A DNA stretch of 64,000 bases from Macrotis lagotis (lineage: Eukaryota; Chordata; Mammalia; Peramelemorphia; Peramelidae). Shown one piece after another: positions 11,731 to 24,303 of this stretch (position 1 is its first letter; each line of letters opens with the position of its first letter). The stretch covers positions 227,573,157-227,637,156 of the forward strand of contig NC_133661.1 in NCBI RefSeq assembly GCF_037893015.1, given 5' to 3'. Both the position numbers and the translations under genes were made by a program. The notes beneath the pieces were generated by a model, which saw only the letters and a program-made list of their open reading frames with translations, was not told where the DNA came from and searched no databases.

Positions 11731-12555
11731 GTTATCGATTTTTTTTTTAATTCTAAGACCTGGGAGTGAAATAGGAAGTAGGATTCAAACACAGACCATA
11801 TAACCACGAGCAAATAAATTCCCTTCCTCCTCAGTCATTCAACTCTAATAGCTAATCTGTAAAAATATTTATTTTTAAAGTTTGAAAAGTGTTTGGAATG
11901 CATACTATCTTATTATTCCTCACAATCCCTTTCTTTTTTTGAAGGCAGAAGGCAACTGAGGTGTTAATTTGCCGAATTAAGCAAATACACTACTTAGGTC
12001 CCTCTAACTGGAACTAGATCTGGGGTTCTTAACTTGAGGTCTTTTTTTAAGGAAAAAAAAATTGGTAACTTTAGTTCAATATAATTGTCTTAGTAATACT
12101 ATGTGCTTTATTTTGTACTTTTAAAAATATTCTTCATCTAGGCTATACCAGACTCCCAAATGAATCCATGAGACTGCCTGGGCTACATGACATCTGAGGG
12201 CTTTTCCAGAACTACTACTATATAATCCACATTCAACTAAGGCTTTTACCTATTCTTCAGAAAATGATAAGGCCCTGTGCTTCCTTTTCGGGGCAGAATT
12301 CATAAAACTAAATGTGAAATTTCCAGAATAAAAAAAAAGTGTCCTTATGTGTAAGGTAACAAAAATAGACCCCAAATCACTTAATGACCTGCCAGGTAGT
12401 CAGTCTTTCAAGAGTTATTGCCACAAGAAATTTTAATACAATGAAGCCAGAAACAATTGAAAACCATCATTGACTGGTCATTAGATCAATACCCAATCAC
12501 TGGGTCTAAAGCTCTTCTAGCTCTGTTGACAAAGTTCTCAAGAATGCAGTTTTAT

Positions 12556-12707
12556 AGGGGCAACTAGGTGGCGTAGTGGATAAAGTGCCAGCTCTGGAGT
12601 CAGGAGTACCTGGGTTCAAATCCGGTCTCAGACACTTCATAATTACCTAGCTGTGTGGCCTTGGGCAAGCCACTTAACCCCGTGTGCCTTGAAAAAACCT
12701 AAAAAAA
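12556..12707 (+). mobile_element. WSINE1-type SINE, full length, exact target duplication
   Basis: GGGGCAACTAGGTGGCGTAG head, tail of A. Exact 13-bp duplication AATGCAGTTTTAT at 12543-12555 and 12708-12720. Confidence 0.93.
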
Positions 12708-13149
12708 AATGCAGTTTTATTTCTACACCAGGAGAAGTCATCTGAGTGAGAAATTAATGAAGATAGAACTCAACTTCTTATAATACTCTGAGATCTTCAA
12801 GATGCCTTCTCCTTGTGGCAACCTTGCTATGTCAAAATGCAAGCTCATTAATCCTATTTTACAGATGAAATGCTCTCTTTGCACTGCAATACACTGTGGG
12901 AGAATAATGGTAGGAAGAGGACAGCCAATACATATTTCATATACAAGTGGATGGCATTTCTCACTGCTAGAAATAAGAGGCAGATAACTCATTTGATTGG
13001 AGGTTTATTTTGGTTTTAAGAACCCGCTAATGGTAAGAAATGATTAACCATCATGCAAAAAAGAAAGGAATGAAAATCCAAGAGATTTGGTTTCTCTCAC
13101 TACCTTGTATTTAATTCTAGCTGTGGTTTCCATTTATTTTCTTTTTGTT

Positions 13150-13250
13150 CTGTGTATACTAACATTTGTATGTTAGCTCCCTCCCTAATAGAATAGAATT
13201 GTTTTGTCTCTATACCCCTGGTATTCAGAATGTCTTGAGCTTTCTGCATA
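13150..13250 (+). mobile_element. L2-like fragment
   Basis: ATGTTAGCTCCCTCCCTAAT, then TTGTTTTGTCTCTATACCCC; resembles the L2 'agctccttgagggcaggga...tctgtatcccc' part. Confidence 0.4.
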
Positions 13251-13752
13251 TATCTGGTGATTGATATCTTTGAGGTTAGCTAGATGAAATCAACATCTCC
13301 TTTATCTTTGGTTATTGCAACACTACTCTCATAGTTCTCTCTGGTTACTTTTTACAAGCTTCCATCTTCTTTATTTTTGATATTCAAATGGCTGCGTGAG
13401 CTTATGATTTAGATGTTCCACACTGCCACTCTTGTCCGTGCCCTTTCCTAAGAAGGTCATAGGAGGTTCACTCTACAAGTTGGAAGTCTTTGTTTCTTTC
13501 TCCTGACATGTGAGGTCTTTATCTGGCTGTCATCCCTCATTCTTGCTATGTGGTCAGTTTATTTTTACTGACTATCATAATTTCCTTAATGATTATGTTT
13601 TATTCCTGTTCTCCTTTGAAGTTCTACACTGGCATTGTTTCAGGAGTTCACAACCATCATGTACCTGTCCAGTGACCTCTGTAAGATATTCATTTTTAAT
13701 TCTTTGAAGACTGTAGCATCTATATCACACTGCAATTTAGGAATCTTGGTAG

Positions 13753-13907
13753 CGGGGTGGTTAGGTGGTGCAGTGGATAGAGCATGGGCCCTGGAGTCAG
13801 GAGTACCTGGGTTCAAATCTGGCCTTAAACATTTAATAATTACCTAGCGGTATGGCCTTGGGCAAGTCATTTAACCCCACTGCCTTGCAAAAACCTTAAA
13901 AAAAAAA
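13753..13907 (+). mobile_element. WSINE1-type SINE, full length
   Basis: Flanked by GAATCTTGGTAG (13741-13752) and GAACCTTGGTAG (13908-13919). The 70-codon frame across it is spurious. Confidence 0.92.
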
Positions 13908-13919
13908 GAACCTTGGTAG

Positions 13920-15459
13920 ATAGAAAATTGCTATTAAAAAGAGGAGACTTTGCTTCCATTTTAAGCTTGTAGTCAAAGGAGTTTTGCAATTTCCTGAATC
14001 CAGGCAGTTCTCTTCAATTCCTATACTCAAAACATACAATCCTATTCTGTCATAGATACACACACTAATGGGTAATCTCTGTTGGTTGTTGGATTAGACA
14101 TTCTTTATCCACTCTCCTATGTGGATGCTCAGGCAAAGGTTATTTTAACTGGCTATCCATCTTTTTTTTTTTTTTTGGGGGGGGGGAGCAAGTTCTCTCT
14201 GTAATGTTCCAGGGCTTGATGAAACTAGTACAATGCCATACACAACCAGGAGCACATGGAGGATTTCTCTTTACTTATATTATCTGTTGGATCGCCCTCC
14301 TCAATCACAGTGGTAAACATTTTTGTTGAGTACTTTTCTCCATTTTAAGCTGTGCCTGTTGTCTACGATCAGAGAATCATTAAACTGAGTTCTTTCTATT
14401 ATTGTATCTTTCAAGGAATTTTGAATGATTGTTGATGCTCACATCCAAAAATAGAAGCCATTTTGGGGGACATTTAAGGCAGTATTTAGTATTGCTGAAA
14501 CAAATGCTAAAAGAAAATACTCAAAAAACAGTAACTACAGTAGAATCTTATATTTTCTACAACTTTCAAACAAACAGTAAATATGTGATCCACTGCCGGA
14601 CGTAGCTTTGGTAAATCTATTTGATCCCCATTGAGGATTCATGCCCTGACTTCACGTATTGAGGACTTTCATAAAGATTTTATACAAATGAAAGACCAGG
14701 TGTCTAAGGTGGAAGTTATTAATTTTTCAATTGCCTTTTTGAAATACTAGTTGAAGTCCAAGATTCCCCTTTCCCCTACTCAACTTCCCCTTCCATTCAG
14801 ATTCTCTGTGTATTGATCCACCAAAGCCCTCACAATTGGGTCATGATTTTCCTTTTATACATTCGGTCCAATTTTGCTGCTTCTCTCATTTTTATTCCTT
14901 TTCGTGTCAATTCTATCTCCCCAGTAAGTATATTTGAGACTTATATTGAGTACAAATGTGGTAGCTACACTGTCCTTAATAGCTAAAACATTTGCTAAAG
15001 TAATTTTTGCAAATGTTTTCTCATTTTTTTCTTCTATTTCTTGTCCTTAAATGTCTTTAGTATCATTTTACCCAACTGAATCTCTTGCTAAGCTTTCTTT
15101 AAACTGGCTTTACTTTCTGTTGTTTCTTTTTTATTTTATAAGATATTGTTGATATTTATTATTCTTTTGCAGAAATTTTTACAAATGGACTTATATTATA
15201 AATAGGAGTTACCTTTAGCTACCATCTCTCTCTGCTTGGCAAATAAGTCAAATGTTTGCTAAGGTGATTTTGTGGCATTTTTGTTCTTTTTATGGCAGCA
15301 ACAGATTTATATCAGGTATACTTTTGTGTCAATTATAATTAATGTTAATGTTATTGTCCATTTCCCATTTTTCACTGTCAAATACTAAAAAATTTCTGCA
15401 GAGATTAACAAATCTCAAATAAAATAAGCATTTCCATGTATAATAAGGTAGCACACAAT
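13920..15459. other. Intronic stretch, unassigned
   Basis: AT-rich, with a T13/G9 run near 14163-14187. A hint of antisense LINE sequence in 14900-15350 cannot be placed in a family. No gene seen. Confidence 0.4.
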
Positions 15460-16600
15460 TTTGGTTATTGATAAATTCAATGAATCATTTTCAAAACTGT
15501 TTATCTTGTCTTTGTTCCTTCCGGCCTTTCTTCTGTTCTCTTCAGTGAATTCAAATGTGGTTCCCTTTTCTTACCTATCTTTCTTGTTACCCTCCAAATT
15601 AAAAGGAAAACAAAATTCTTTTTTAAGAAATACAGTATTTGCCTTGCAAAAACCTAAAAAAAAAATACAAGCAAAAACAAAAGAATCCCCAAGTCTAGAA
15701 AATTTTCTCATTCTGCACTTTCAGTCTCTAACTACTCTGTCAGGATTAGTATGTTCCTACATGAATCCTCTGGAACATGGTTTGGTAATTGCATTGAATA
15801 ATACTTTCCAGTGTTTCAATGTTATTCTTATTTACGATATGGTATTAATGTATAAACTGTTCATTTATACAAGGATATCCAACTTTCTCTGAACCCCTGT
15901 AGATACTGCTAACAGAGAAATTATATTCCATATTTTCATACACAATTTGTAAAAATATTCTTCAATTGATGTGACACATCTTTACTTTCCAGTTCTTTGC
16001 TATAACAAAGACCTACATTAATAAACATTTTTTGCATACCTAAGTCTCTTTCCTTTCTCTCAGTTGACCTTGACTTACCATTTTGGTACAGTTGACTATT
16101 GTCCTACAGATAACAAAACCAATTTACAGCCCTATCAACTAGCATTAGCAGGATTGTCTTTCCCAGTTCCTTCAACTACTCTCATTTTATCTTTTCTGTC
16201 ATCTTTGCAAATTTGATGGGTGTGTAGTAGAAGCTCAGAGTTGTTTTAAATTGCATTTCCTTTAATTACTAATGATTTGGACAAACACTATGATATATTT
16301 TGCCTTTTTTCTTTTATAATTTATCTGTTGGGAATGGCTCATTCTTAATGATTTTAATAAGTTCAACAGAGATCTTTAATATCAATCCATTACCAGATTT
16401 TTCCCCCTGATTTAACTGTCTCCCTTCTCTTTTTAGCTGCACTTGACTATTGCAAAAACTTGTTGATTTTCATCAATTACAATCAGAATTGCCAATTTTA
16501 TCTTTTGTAATCTTCTAACATTTATTTGGTCATCAAGTCATAATACTCTATGATGAATTTGGTACAGTTCTGATGACTTGAACTCATCAAGGACAACTGA
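15460..16600 (-). mobile_element. Antisense L1: 3' UTR and ORF2 end
   Basis: Antisense order is as expected: 3' UTR, then ORF2-terminal sequence (15960-16030), the intervening region ending in ATGGGTGTGTAGTAGAAGCT, and further ORF2 sequence to 16600. The 143-codon plus-strand frame (15461-15892) is an accidental antisense frame. Confidence 0.6.
15638..15666 (+). mobile_element. Extremely truncated WSINE1 3' end
   Basis: Only TTTGCCTTGCAAAAACCTAA plus an A tail remains, inside the antisense L1. Flanked by AAATACAG / AAATACAAG, so probably a ~30-bp genuine insertion. Confidence 0.6.
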
Positions 16601-16639
16601 GTAATTATCAATGAAAAATATCACCTCTTCTACCCTATT

Positions 16640-16805
16640 TAATAGTAATAACATATTAGCTAGTATGTATAGAATATTCTAAAATTTGCAAAGTACTTTA
16701 TGAATATGATTATATTTTATCCTCAAAAAGGTCCTGTTATTATTCTCATTTTACAGATAAGGAATCTGAGGCAAACAGAAGTTAAATGCCTTGTGGAAAG
16801 ACTTT
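16640..16805 (+). repeat. MIR-type element
   Basis: TTTGCAAAGTACTTTATGAA, then TCATTTTACAGATAAGGAAT and CTGAGGCAAACAGAAGTTAA. Confidence 0.65.
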
Positions 16806-17060
16806 TAGCCAGAAGATTCACTTTATTAAATCATCAGAAGAATCATACTACCCAGAAACTACATCAATTTGATGACCAAGGAATGTTATCCTCTATAACT
16901 GATATCATTCTCATGAATAGCAAGCAGAGAATGAAAAAAAGAAACCTTTGAAATTTTGCTTCTCCTTTAAAAATATTGGCTCATTTTATTTTAACCCCAC
17001 TTTCTCCTGTTTTAGAAATTCTTCTTTTAATATGAAATAATCATTGAGAATAAATCATTC

Positions 17061-17229
17061 CAGGGGCGGCTAGGTGGCGCAGTGAATAGAGCACCGACCC
17101 TGTATAGTCAGGAGTACCTGAGTTCAAATCCCATCTCAGACACTTAATAATTACCCAGCTGTGTGACCTTGGGCAAGTCACTTAATCCCACTGCCTAGAA
17201 AAAAAACAAAAATATAAAAAGAAAAAAAG
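17061..17229 (+). mobile_element. WSINE1-type SINE, full length
   Basis: Flanked by ATAAATCATTC at 17050-17060 and 17231-17241; long A-rich tail with internal T and C. Confidence 0.92.
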
Positions 17230-17799
17230 TATAAATCATTCAACACAGAAGGAAAAACAAACCAGTAAGTATTTGAGGCTGCATTTGAACTGTCTTTAGG
17301 CAAAAAGGAGGCTCAGGCCTTATTACAAGTTTTCAATGTAGCTGAAAATATCCTTTTGTTAATTTTAGCTTTCTGGTCAGCATTACAATTCTTTTCCATC
17401 CTCTGCACATCTTTAAAAAAATCTAAGTTTGCTGATGTCTTTCCTGTCTATCCTGCTCTCTATAGACAACTTCCACTTTCCCTTTTCATCAGAAGTTTCC
17501 TTTGTGTCATGAGAATTTCATTCTTGAGAGCTTTCCCACTTGTCCTAAGCTTACTTCCTTTATAGAAGTTTGGACTCTGGCCTTTAAATATTTCTCTGTA
17601 TCTTTGAAATTTGTTCTTTAAAATCTCAGAGGAATAGTAGATCTGCCTATCTAGTCTCTCTCATCCTTAAGATAAAGCATTAGTTTCCCTCCAAGATTCC
17701 CTCTGTTTTGGAATTAAAGACCAGAATTCAAATCCCACTTCTGACAAGAGATAATTAAGTGAATATTATTGTCAAAGGAAGAGAAAACAAGCAATTATC

Positions 17800-17940
17800 A
17801 AGTACTTGCCATGGGAATGTAGAGAACTTAAACTAAGTCTCAATTTTTCCAGCTGTAAAATGAGGTAGTTGAATTGGACTGACCTCTAAATTAAGTTCTA
17901 GCTTCTACCTCTAAATTTATGATCCTATGAACCATTTCCT
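17800..17940 (+). repeat. MIR 3' fragment
   Basis: GTCTCAATTTTTCCAGCTGT, then AAAATGAGGTAGTTGAATTG, ending TATGATCCTATGAA. Confidence 0.55.
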
Positions 17941-18249
17941 CCATTTAAATGATGATCAGTTCCAGAATAGATGGTAGTTGCTCTGGACATTTTTTTAATC
18001 CTAGATCCTTAGTCTCCCAAAATACATATTCTAAGTCTTCCATTTCTTAAAAGTTGTGTCAGCTAAATCTTGTGTGATTTTGAGTGGAGCTTCCATGGTT
18101 CTTGAATTCTTTCTTTTTGGCTACTTGCAGCACTTTCTCCTTGACTTGGAATTCTGGAATTTGGCTACAACATTCCTGAGAGTGTTCATTTAGCATTTCC
18201 TTCAGGAGATCTTTCTTTCCACTTAAATCATTTTAATTTTTAGGAATTT

Positions 18250-18940
18250 TTTTTTAGTTATGTATTTCTTATTTTGTAATTTATTTCTTTATTTTTGAAT
18301 TTTACATTCCCCCCCATCTTGCTTCCCCCCCCCCACCCCCAGAAGGCAGTCTTTTTTGTTGTTGTTGTTCTTTAGGTTTTTGCAAGGCAATGGGGTTAAG
18401 TGGCTTGCCCTAGGCCACACAGCTAGGTAATTATTAAGTGTCTGAGGCTGGATTTGAACTCAGGTTAACTCCTGACTCCAGGGCCAGTGCTCTATCGACT
18501 GCACCATCTAGCCACCCCTGAAGGCAGTCTGTTAAGTCTTTACATTGTTTCCATGCTATATATTGATCTAAGTTGAATGTGTTGAGAGAGAAATCATATC
18601 CTTAAGGAAAGAAATAAAATATAAGAGATAGCAAAATTACATAATAAGATAAGTGTTTTTTTTAAAAATTAAAGGTAATAGTCATTGGTTTTTGTTCAAA
18701 CTCCACTATGCTTTCTCTGGATACAGATGGCATTCTCCATTGCAGATAGCCCCAAATTGGCCCTGATTGTTGTACTGATGGAATGAGCAAGTCCACTAAG
18801 ATTGATCCACTAAGATGTTGCTGTTCGGGTGTACAATGTTTTTCTGGTTCTGATCATCTCACTCAGCATCAGTTTATACAAATCCTTCCAGGTTTCTCTG
18901 AATTCCCATCCTCCCTGGTTTCTATAGTTAGGTGTTTTTT
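18250..18940 (-). mobile_element. 5'-truncated L1 3' end nested in an older LINE
   Basis: Antisense of the same L1 3' sequence as 55350-55854: the two share the reverse-complementary order of GAAGGCAGTCTGTTAAG, GGATACAGATGGCATTCTCC and GTTCTGATCATCTCACTCAG. It carries its own nested SINE at 18353-18519. Confidence 0.7.
18353..18519 (-). mobile_element. WSINE1-type SINE nested in L1
   Basis: Antisense, with exact 11-bp duplication GAAGGCAGTCT at 18342-18352 and 18520-18530. It has a (GTT)n-like stretch in the tail. Confidence 0.93.
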
Positions 18941-19850
18941 TAAAAACCAAGCTGTTAATTCTTTTTTTTTTAACTTTCTTGGTTAGCTCTCATTTTTATC
19001 TCCATTTTTCCTTCTAATATTGGTTTGCAAAATCATGTTTTTGCTCCTTTTGCTTCTGTGGCTTTCACAGTTCAATTTGGCGATGTATAAGTTTTCAGTG
19101 CTTTCAAAGTAGTATGACCTGGGAAAAAAGTCTATTCACAGTCCCCCGGTCTGAACTCGCCCAATTCCTGACCAGGTTTAGGTCTTTTGGCTTGTAGATT
19201 ATTGAGCTTCAGTTCACTGTTGCTGAACTCAGTCACTGTTAGCCAGCTGGGAGATCTGCAGGTTCAGAGAACTTGAACTGCTGGCTCCTCTTTAGTCTTG
19301 GTTTTTCTCTGCCTTGATTTTTTCCACTATGCAAAGTTCAAAACAGTCACCACTATGCTCATATAGCTAATTTTCTGGAACTTGTTTTGTCCTTAGTCTT
19401 CAGCTAGAGGCCTTGCTAAATTGTAGCTCCCCCTCTCTATCCTGGATCTGACTTGGAATTGGGTACTAAGTGAAGAGATGCAAGATGGCACCCATTCCTA
19501 CTCTCAATATTAAGCTTTGAGGGGTCCCTCTAGGATTTCTTTCTGACCAAGTGCTTCCTTCTGCTCCTGAGTTCTCTTTATTCCTTTTCCAACCCCAGGC
19601 ACAGGAATGTTCCAGGGCCCACTCCTGCTGCTACCACGTCACTATATGCCTGACCAGTACACACTGAAGTGACCATAGACCTCTCTATCTGTCTTCCTAA
19701 GCTGCTTTAAGCTGGAAAAATGACTTATTATGTTTTTTCCTGATCAGAATTTGGTATGGCATGTTTTCTACACTGTTATAAAGGAGATGTATTGGGAGTT
19801 AAGCAAAAATGCTTCTTCTCTTTCTGCCATCATGATTCTACTACTCTCCA

Positions 19851-21849
19851 TCTTTCGAAGAATGAAATTTTAATTGCAGGTGCTTAATAAATGCTTGTTC
19901 ATAAAGATATCATTAGATACTATTAGCTGCTCTGCTTTTAGTAGACCTTCAGCAAATGGCCAGGTAATTGAATTTCTCTGTCACTACTGTCACTGCATCC
20001 ATTTGTAAATGGGAGGTTTGTGATGTTCCCAACTCAACAGTATCCTTCTCCAATCTAGATGATTTTAGTGTAATTTGATAACATAGCATTCTTTTTGACT
20101 CTGTTGATCTTCACCTAAGTCCTCGCCACTTTGCTTCTGGTCACATGATTAAACAATGTTATTGCTCATGACCCTTTATTGATCATGTTCCATAAGAATA
20201 ATATGTAATCTTCAAACCCACATTCCTGTCTTGTTTCCTATCACTAAATTCCAGTGAAGTCAAAAGTGCTTCTTTGCATAATATCTCTAATTTACTCTGT
20301 CACCTATATATTATGTATATGGTTTGCTGTGTGCTTCTTCCACAGTTTTGTTTTCTGTTATTTCTGAGGACCACTACTACCAATCTTCATTATACGCTGA
20401 AGCTACTTTCTATATAACATCTACTTAGATTGTCAATATATATAAGCACTTTCTCCATTCTCTTTTCCTTTTAGCTTAATGATATTTTGATCAGATTCGC
20501 AAGACTCCAAGCAAATAACATCCTTTTCAGCCCCTAGGAATGGACCAAAATCCAGAAATTATTTTGGGTACTGAGTGAAGAGATGCAGGAACTTGAATTC
20601 TATTTGCAGGTCATGTCTTAAATAGCTATTAACTCCCCAAGTATACATTTCCTTTCTCAAATCCTTGTTTCTGAATAGCAGGAATGCTATTTTTATGAGC
20701 ATCACCAGTGTAGGGTTGATGAATATCTTTTCTAAGGTTTCATACAAACATTCATAAGTATGTAAGAGTGGCAAACTCAGAATTAGAATTCAGGCCTTCT
20801 GATTCATTATACACTTAAGGATACAGGCTGACTCCCCTTCCTGATCTTTTGTTCTTCTATCTGACAGAACAAAGACAAATATTTTATATTAAAAAAAGAT
20901 CTTCCAAGAATCTTTAAAACTCCTAACAAGATCATGTCTTACAAGTTGTCCCTTTGTGTTCTAGAGCTGAAGTTAGTGCTAACACTGGAAATCAAGGAAC
21001 AAAAGATATCTCAGCTCTTATTTCTTATCACTCTAAGATTTCTGCAGTTCCTTCTCTGTCCTGACAATTTTAGGAACACCTGCAGATTAAAAAACCTAGT
21101 GTTATTTTGAGAAGCTGTGATTTCATCATGCAAGGCATTTTCTCCCCTGAATTCACTCAGACTGAAATTCTTACCTTTATGAAATGCCAGATCAAAATGT
21201 AAAAACAAAAAATATTTTCTCTCGAGGTTAATTTTCTGACAATGAGCCTTTCTCCAAACTTAGCTGAAATTAAATCTCTGGAACATAGTCTATGGCTAGT
21301 TCTGTAGTTATAGCTTTTTCTTTTACCAAGGTCATTTGATATAATGTATTCAAGCCTTGGGATCATCTCTTGCCCCTAACAGATATCAGAGAACTTTTGT
21401 AAGGTAAGTTAAGTATCCCATGAGAATTTGTTTAAATCTTTCTAAACAATTAAAAGCAATTATTAGTTTATATTTCCTAGACCTCCACAGGACCATTATC
21501 ATCCTGTTTTCTCAATTAGAAGCTTCCAGAGGGAAGAAATTATTTCTAATCTCTTTAAAGTCTCTCCATTTAACACAGATTTCTAGAAACAGGAGGTATT
21601 CAAAACTTTCTGTTGTTAAAAAAAAATAGAAGTGACCTCAAGAGATGACTAAAATCCAGACTTCAAACAAAACATCAATTTGTTCTGTCTTATGTTCTAC
21701 AACATACGGGGTTGATAACTTTCAGTGTTCTTAAGACTGCTTGGCTAGTAATAAGTGCTTCACTGTTTAATAAGAAACAAATAAACAAGCAGGCACTGAG
21801 TTTTTTTTTCTATTTTTCCAGTTCTCAGGATTAGATCCAGAGCTCGAAA
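19851..21849. other. Intronic stretch, nearly empty
   Basis: AT-rich. A short L2/MIR-type end (GTGCTTAATAAATGCTTGTT) lies at 19880-19900. Minus-strand frames of 65-71 codons at 20559-21366 overlap each other without splice support. No gene seen. Confidence 0.45.
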
Positions 21850-21854
21850 GAACT

Positions 21855-21965
21855 TCTACAGGCAACCATTCTAACTCCATCATTTGACAGATGAAGAAAC
21901 TGAGGCCAAGTGACTTTCTCAGAGACACATAGTCAGTAAGGGAAACTGGGATTTGATCCCAAGAA
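21855..21965 (+). repeat. MIR-type fragment
   Basis: CATCATTTGACAGATGAAGA, then AACTGAGGCCAAGTGAC and TGGGATTTGATCCC. Confidence 0.6.
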
Positions 21966-21969
21966 TTCT

Positions 21970-22207
21970 GACTCTGGGGTAGCTAGGCAGTGTGGTGAAC
22001 AGGACTCATCTTCCTGAGTTCAAATTTGGCCACAGTCACTTATTAGCTGTGTGACCCTCAGTGAGTCACTGCACCCTGTCTGCCTCAGTTTCTTCAATGG
22101 TAAAATGAGCCAGAGAAGGAAACTGAAAACCATTCCAGTATCTTTGCCTAGAAAACCCCAAATGGGGTCACAAAGCGTTGGACACGACCAAAACAATAAC
22201 AACACCA
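21970..22207 (+). mobile_element. MAR1-type SINE, near full length
   Basis: Sense: tRNA-like head GGGGTAGCTAGGCAGTGTGG, then the MIR-like core, then RTE-like tail GGGGTCACAAAGCGTTGGAC with AACAATAACAACA. The frames called here on both strands are in the SINE. Confidence 0.85.
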
Positions 22208-22859
22208 ATTTCAGTCCCAGATCAACCAAACAACCGACATTTTTAAAAGTGCCTCCTGTTTGTCAAATAGTGTTTCAGTACATTTTCTCAAACCCTGTTC
22301 CTTTCTTTCAACTGGAGCTAGTATAAAGGGCTTCTGACATCCTTCCTCTCCTCCCTGGGTCCTACTCTGACAAAGCTCCTCAGGGTTACTGGGAGGTACA
22401 TTCTCTTCTCAGGCATTTCTTTCCCCTTTTTATCATTAAATCCTAAATTGTTCCCATGAGTTATTTCCCATGAACAGCCTCCAAATGCTGACAAACCAGT
22501 GAGTACTTTTTGTTTCTTTGTACTCTGCCTTATTCTCAATTCAAGTACCCTAAGAAATGTGTTAGAAATACTTTAAAAGCAGGGAAAGCTGAAGGAAGAG
22601 GTACAGAGAACCCATGACTCAATGGTGGATTGTAAGCCTTGAAATCAAACAATCTTTTGTAATTACTATATCAACATCAACTGAAATATGAGAGTACAGG
22701 CTTCTTGGTACTCATCTGACACATTAATTTGTGATTATTTACCCTAGAATGGGATGAAATGTCATGGTCAGAAAAGTCACCAAGTATACATTGCTACAAA
22801 CCAGAGGCATTCTGGGTTCAAAGGAATAGATGGAGCATTCTGGCTGCAAGTCCATGGCA

Positions 22860-22975
22860 CCTTTGTCTGTTGCCTCTCCCATATGATGTGAGTGCCTTGA
22901 CGTCCTTCTTTGTGTCCCTAGCTTATACGATAGTGGTTGGCACACAGCAGGCCTTTAATAAATGATTATTGACAA
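22860..22975 (+). mobile_element. L2-like 3' terminus
   Basis: TTTGTGTCCCTAGCTTATAC, then TTGGCACACAGCAGGCCTTT and AATAAATGATTATTGAC. Confidence 0.55.
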
Positions 22976-23324
22976 TTACTGACTCATGAGCAGACTAGGA
23001 ACCAAATGGAGTTTCTCAAACAATTCCCTAGTCCCTTTTGTTTCAGGATCACAGAATAATTTTCAAAGCAAGGTTGGCATTTTAAATTTCAGGTCCTTGT
23101 AAACATTATCAAACTAAAGGCAATTTGGTGAAGGGGAGAGGGTCGGGATAATTAAACCAAACTTAAATTATAAGACTTATAGAGTAACATGATTAAGATC
23201 CATCAATCAAATAACCTGAAGTGACTATTCTATTATAGTTACTGGGAACCCGGGATAGAAAGGCAGAAATTCAAGTCTGTGAGTGTACCAAATACAAACA
23301 AAATAAATAAAAATAAATTGGAAG

Positions 23325-23415
23325 AAGAGCAAGGATCAGGGAATGCCTGAATAAGGTGATGGCACTTAGGCTGAGATTTGAGAGAGTCTATGCAATGGCA
23401 GGTGGAATCACTTTA
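23325..23415 (+). mobile_element. L2-like fragment
   Basis: GATTTGAGAGAGTCTATGCA, then ATGGCAGGTGGAATC; resembles the part also present at 52010-52050. Confidence 0.35.
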
Positions 23416-24214
23416 AATTTTAAGAGAGTCAATTAGGAGAGATGAACAGGACAGAAGAGTTCATTAAAAAGGGGTAAGTTTTGGGGTGGAGCCAAGATGG
23501 CAGCAGGAGAACAGCCTTTCTTAGGTGCTCTCTCCAAAATATTTCAAAAATCTTAAAATTATGACTCTCTAAATTTTTGAGAAACAGAACCCACTGAAAG
23601 ATCCAGTGAAGCAATTCTCCAGCCCAAGGTAACCTGGAAAATAGTGGAAAAACTCTGTTCCATGAGGTTAGAGGGGTGGCCCTGTCAGAGTGAAGTGAAG
23701 GAACTTCAGCCTCCTGGGAACAGCCCCAGGGTGCTTGGGAGCTGTGGCTCCCCGCAGCAGAAGCAGTCTCCTGATCTGCACCCCAGGGAGTACCAAGCAC
23801 AACTTGGAAGATCAGCAGGGAAACCTCTGCCAGAGCAGCAGCCCAGATCAAAGAAACAGAAGCAGGTCTGTGGAGCTGGCCAGCAGGAGTCCTCAGGAAG
23901 CTGCACCCTGAGTGGTGCGTCCACCAAAGGTAAGGGAGTGGAGGAAGACTTCCAAGGTCTGTCCTCTGTCCCTGGAACAGTACTCTGGGGCTCTAACCAC
24001 ATTCAGACCTGATTGTAGTCTACGTCCCCCATAGAACAGGCCCCCCCCCCCCCCCCCCCGTGGCAGAGAGGTGAACTTGTGGTCATTCACAGACCAAGAG
24101 AGCATTCAGAGCCTCATAACACTCTTGAGGTCCTTGTGGGGGGGGTGTCCCAAAAAACCTCAAAAGCTCAGGAAGCACCCCAAAACCAGGCACAGGTTGG
24201 AGAAATGAGTAAAC

Positions 24215-24251
<37 letters not shown>

Positions 24252-24303
24252 AGAGAGAGAGAGAGAGAGGAACCTGACCATTGACAAATACTTTGTCTAT
24301 GAT

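Larger units (their letters stand above)
17950..19850 (-). mobile_element. 5' part of a minus-strand L1/HAL1, interrupted
   Basis: 17950-18245 is antisense ORF1 C-terminal sequence. TTTCTCCTTGACTTGGAATT followed by CTGGAATTTGGCTACAACAT matches HAL1-C at 44860-44900. 18945-19850 is ORF1-upstream and 5'-UTR sequence ending CTGCCATCATGATTC, the antisense of the usual LINE start. An L1 3' piece (18250-18940) splits it. ORF2 is absent, so I cannot tell L1 from HAL1. Confidence 0.55.

Noticed and set aside
15461..15892. 143-codon plus-strand open frame
   Set aside because: Lies antisense within a marsupial L1 3' UTR/ORF2 end and contains a truncated SINE; no protein motif.
23429..24105. Overlapping 70-140-codon frames on both strands
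   Set aside because: 5' UTR of HAL1-A; same frames are broken in HAL1-B.
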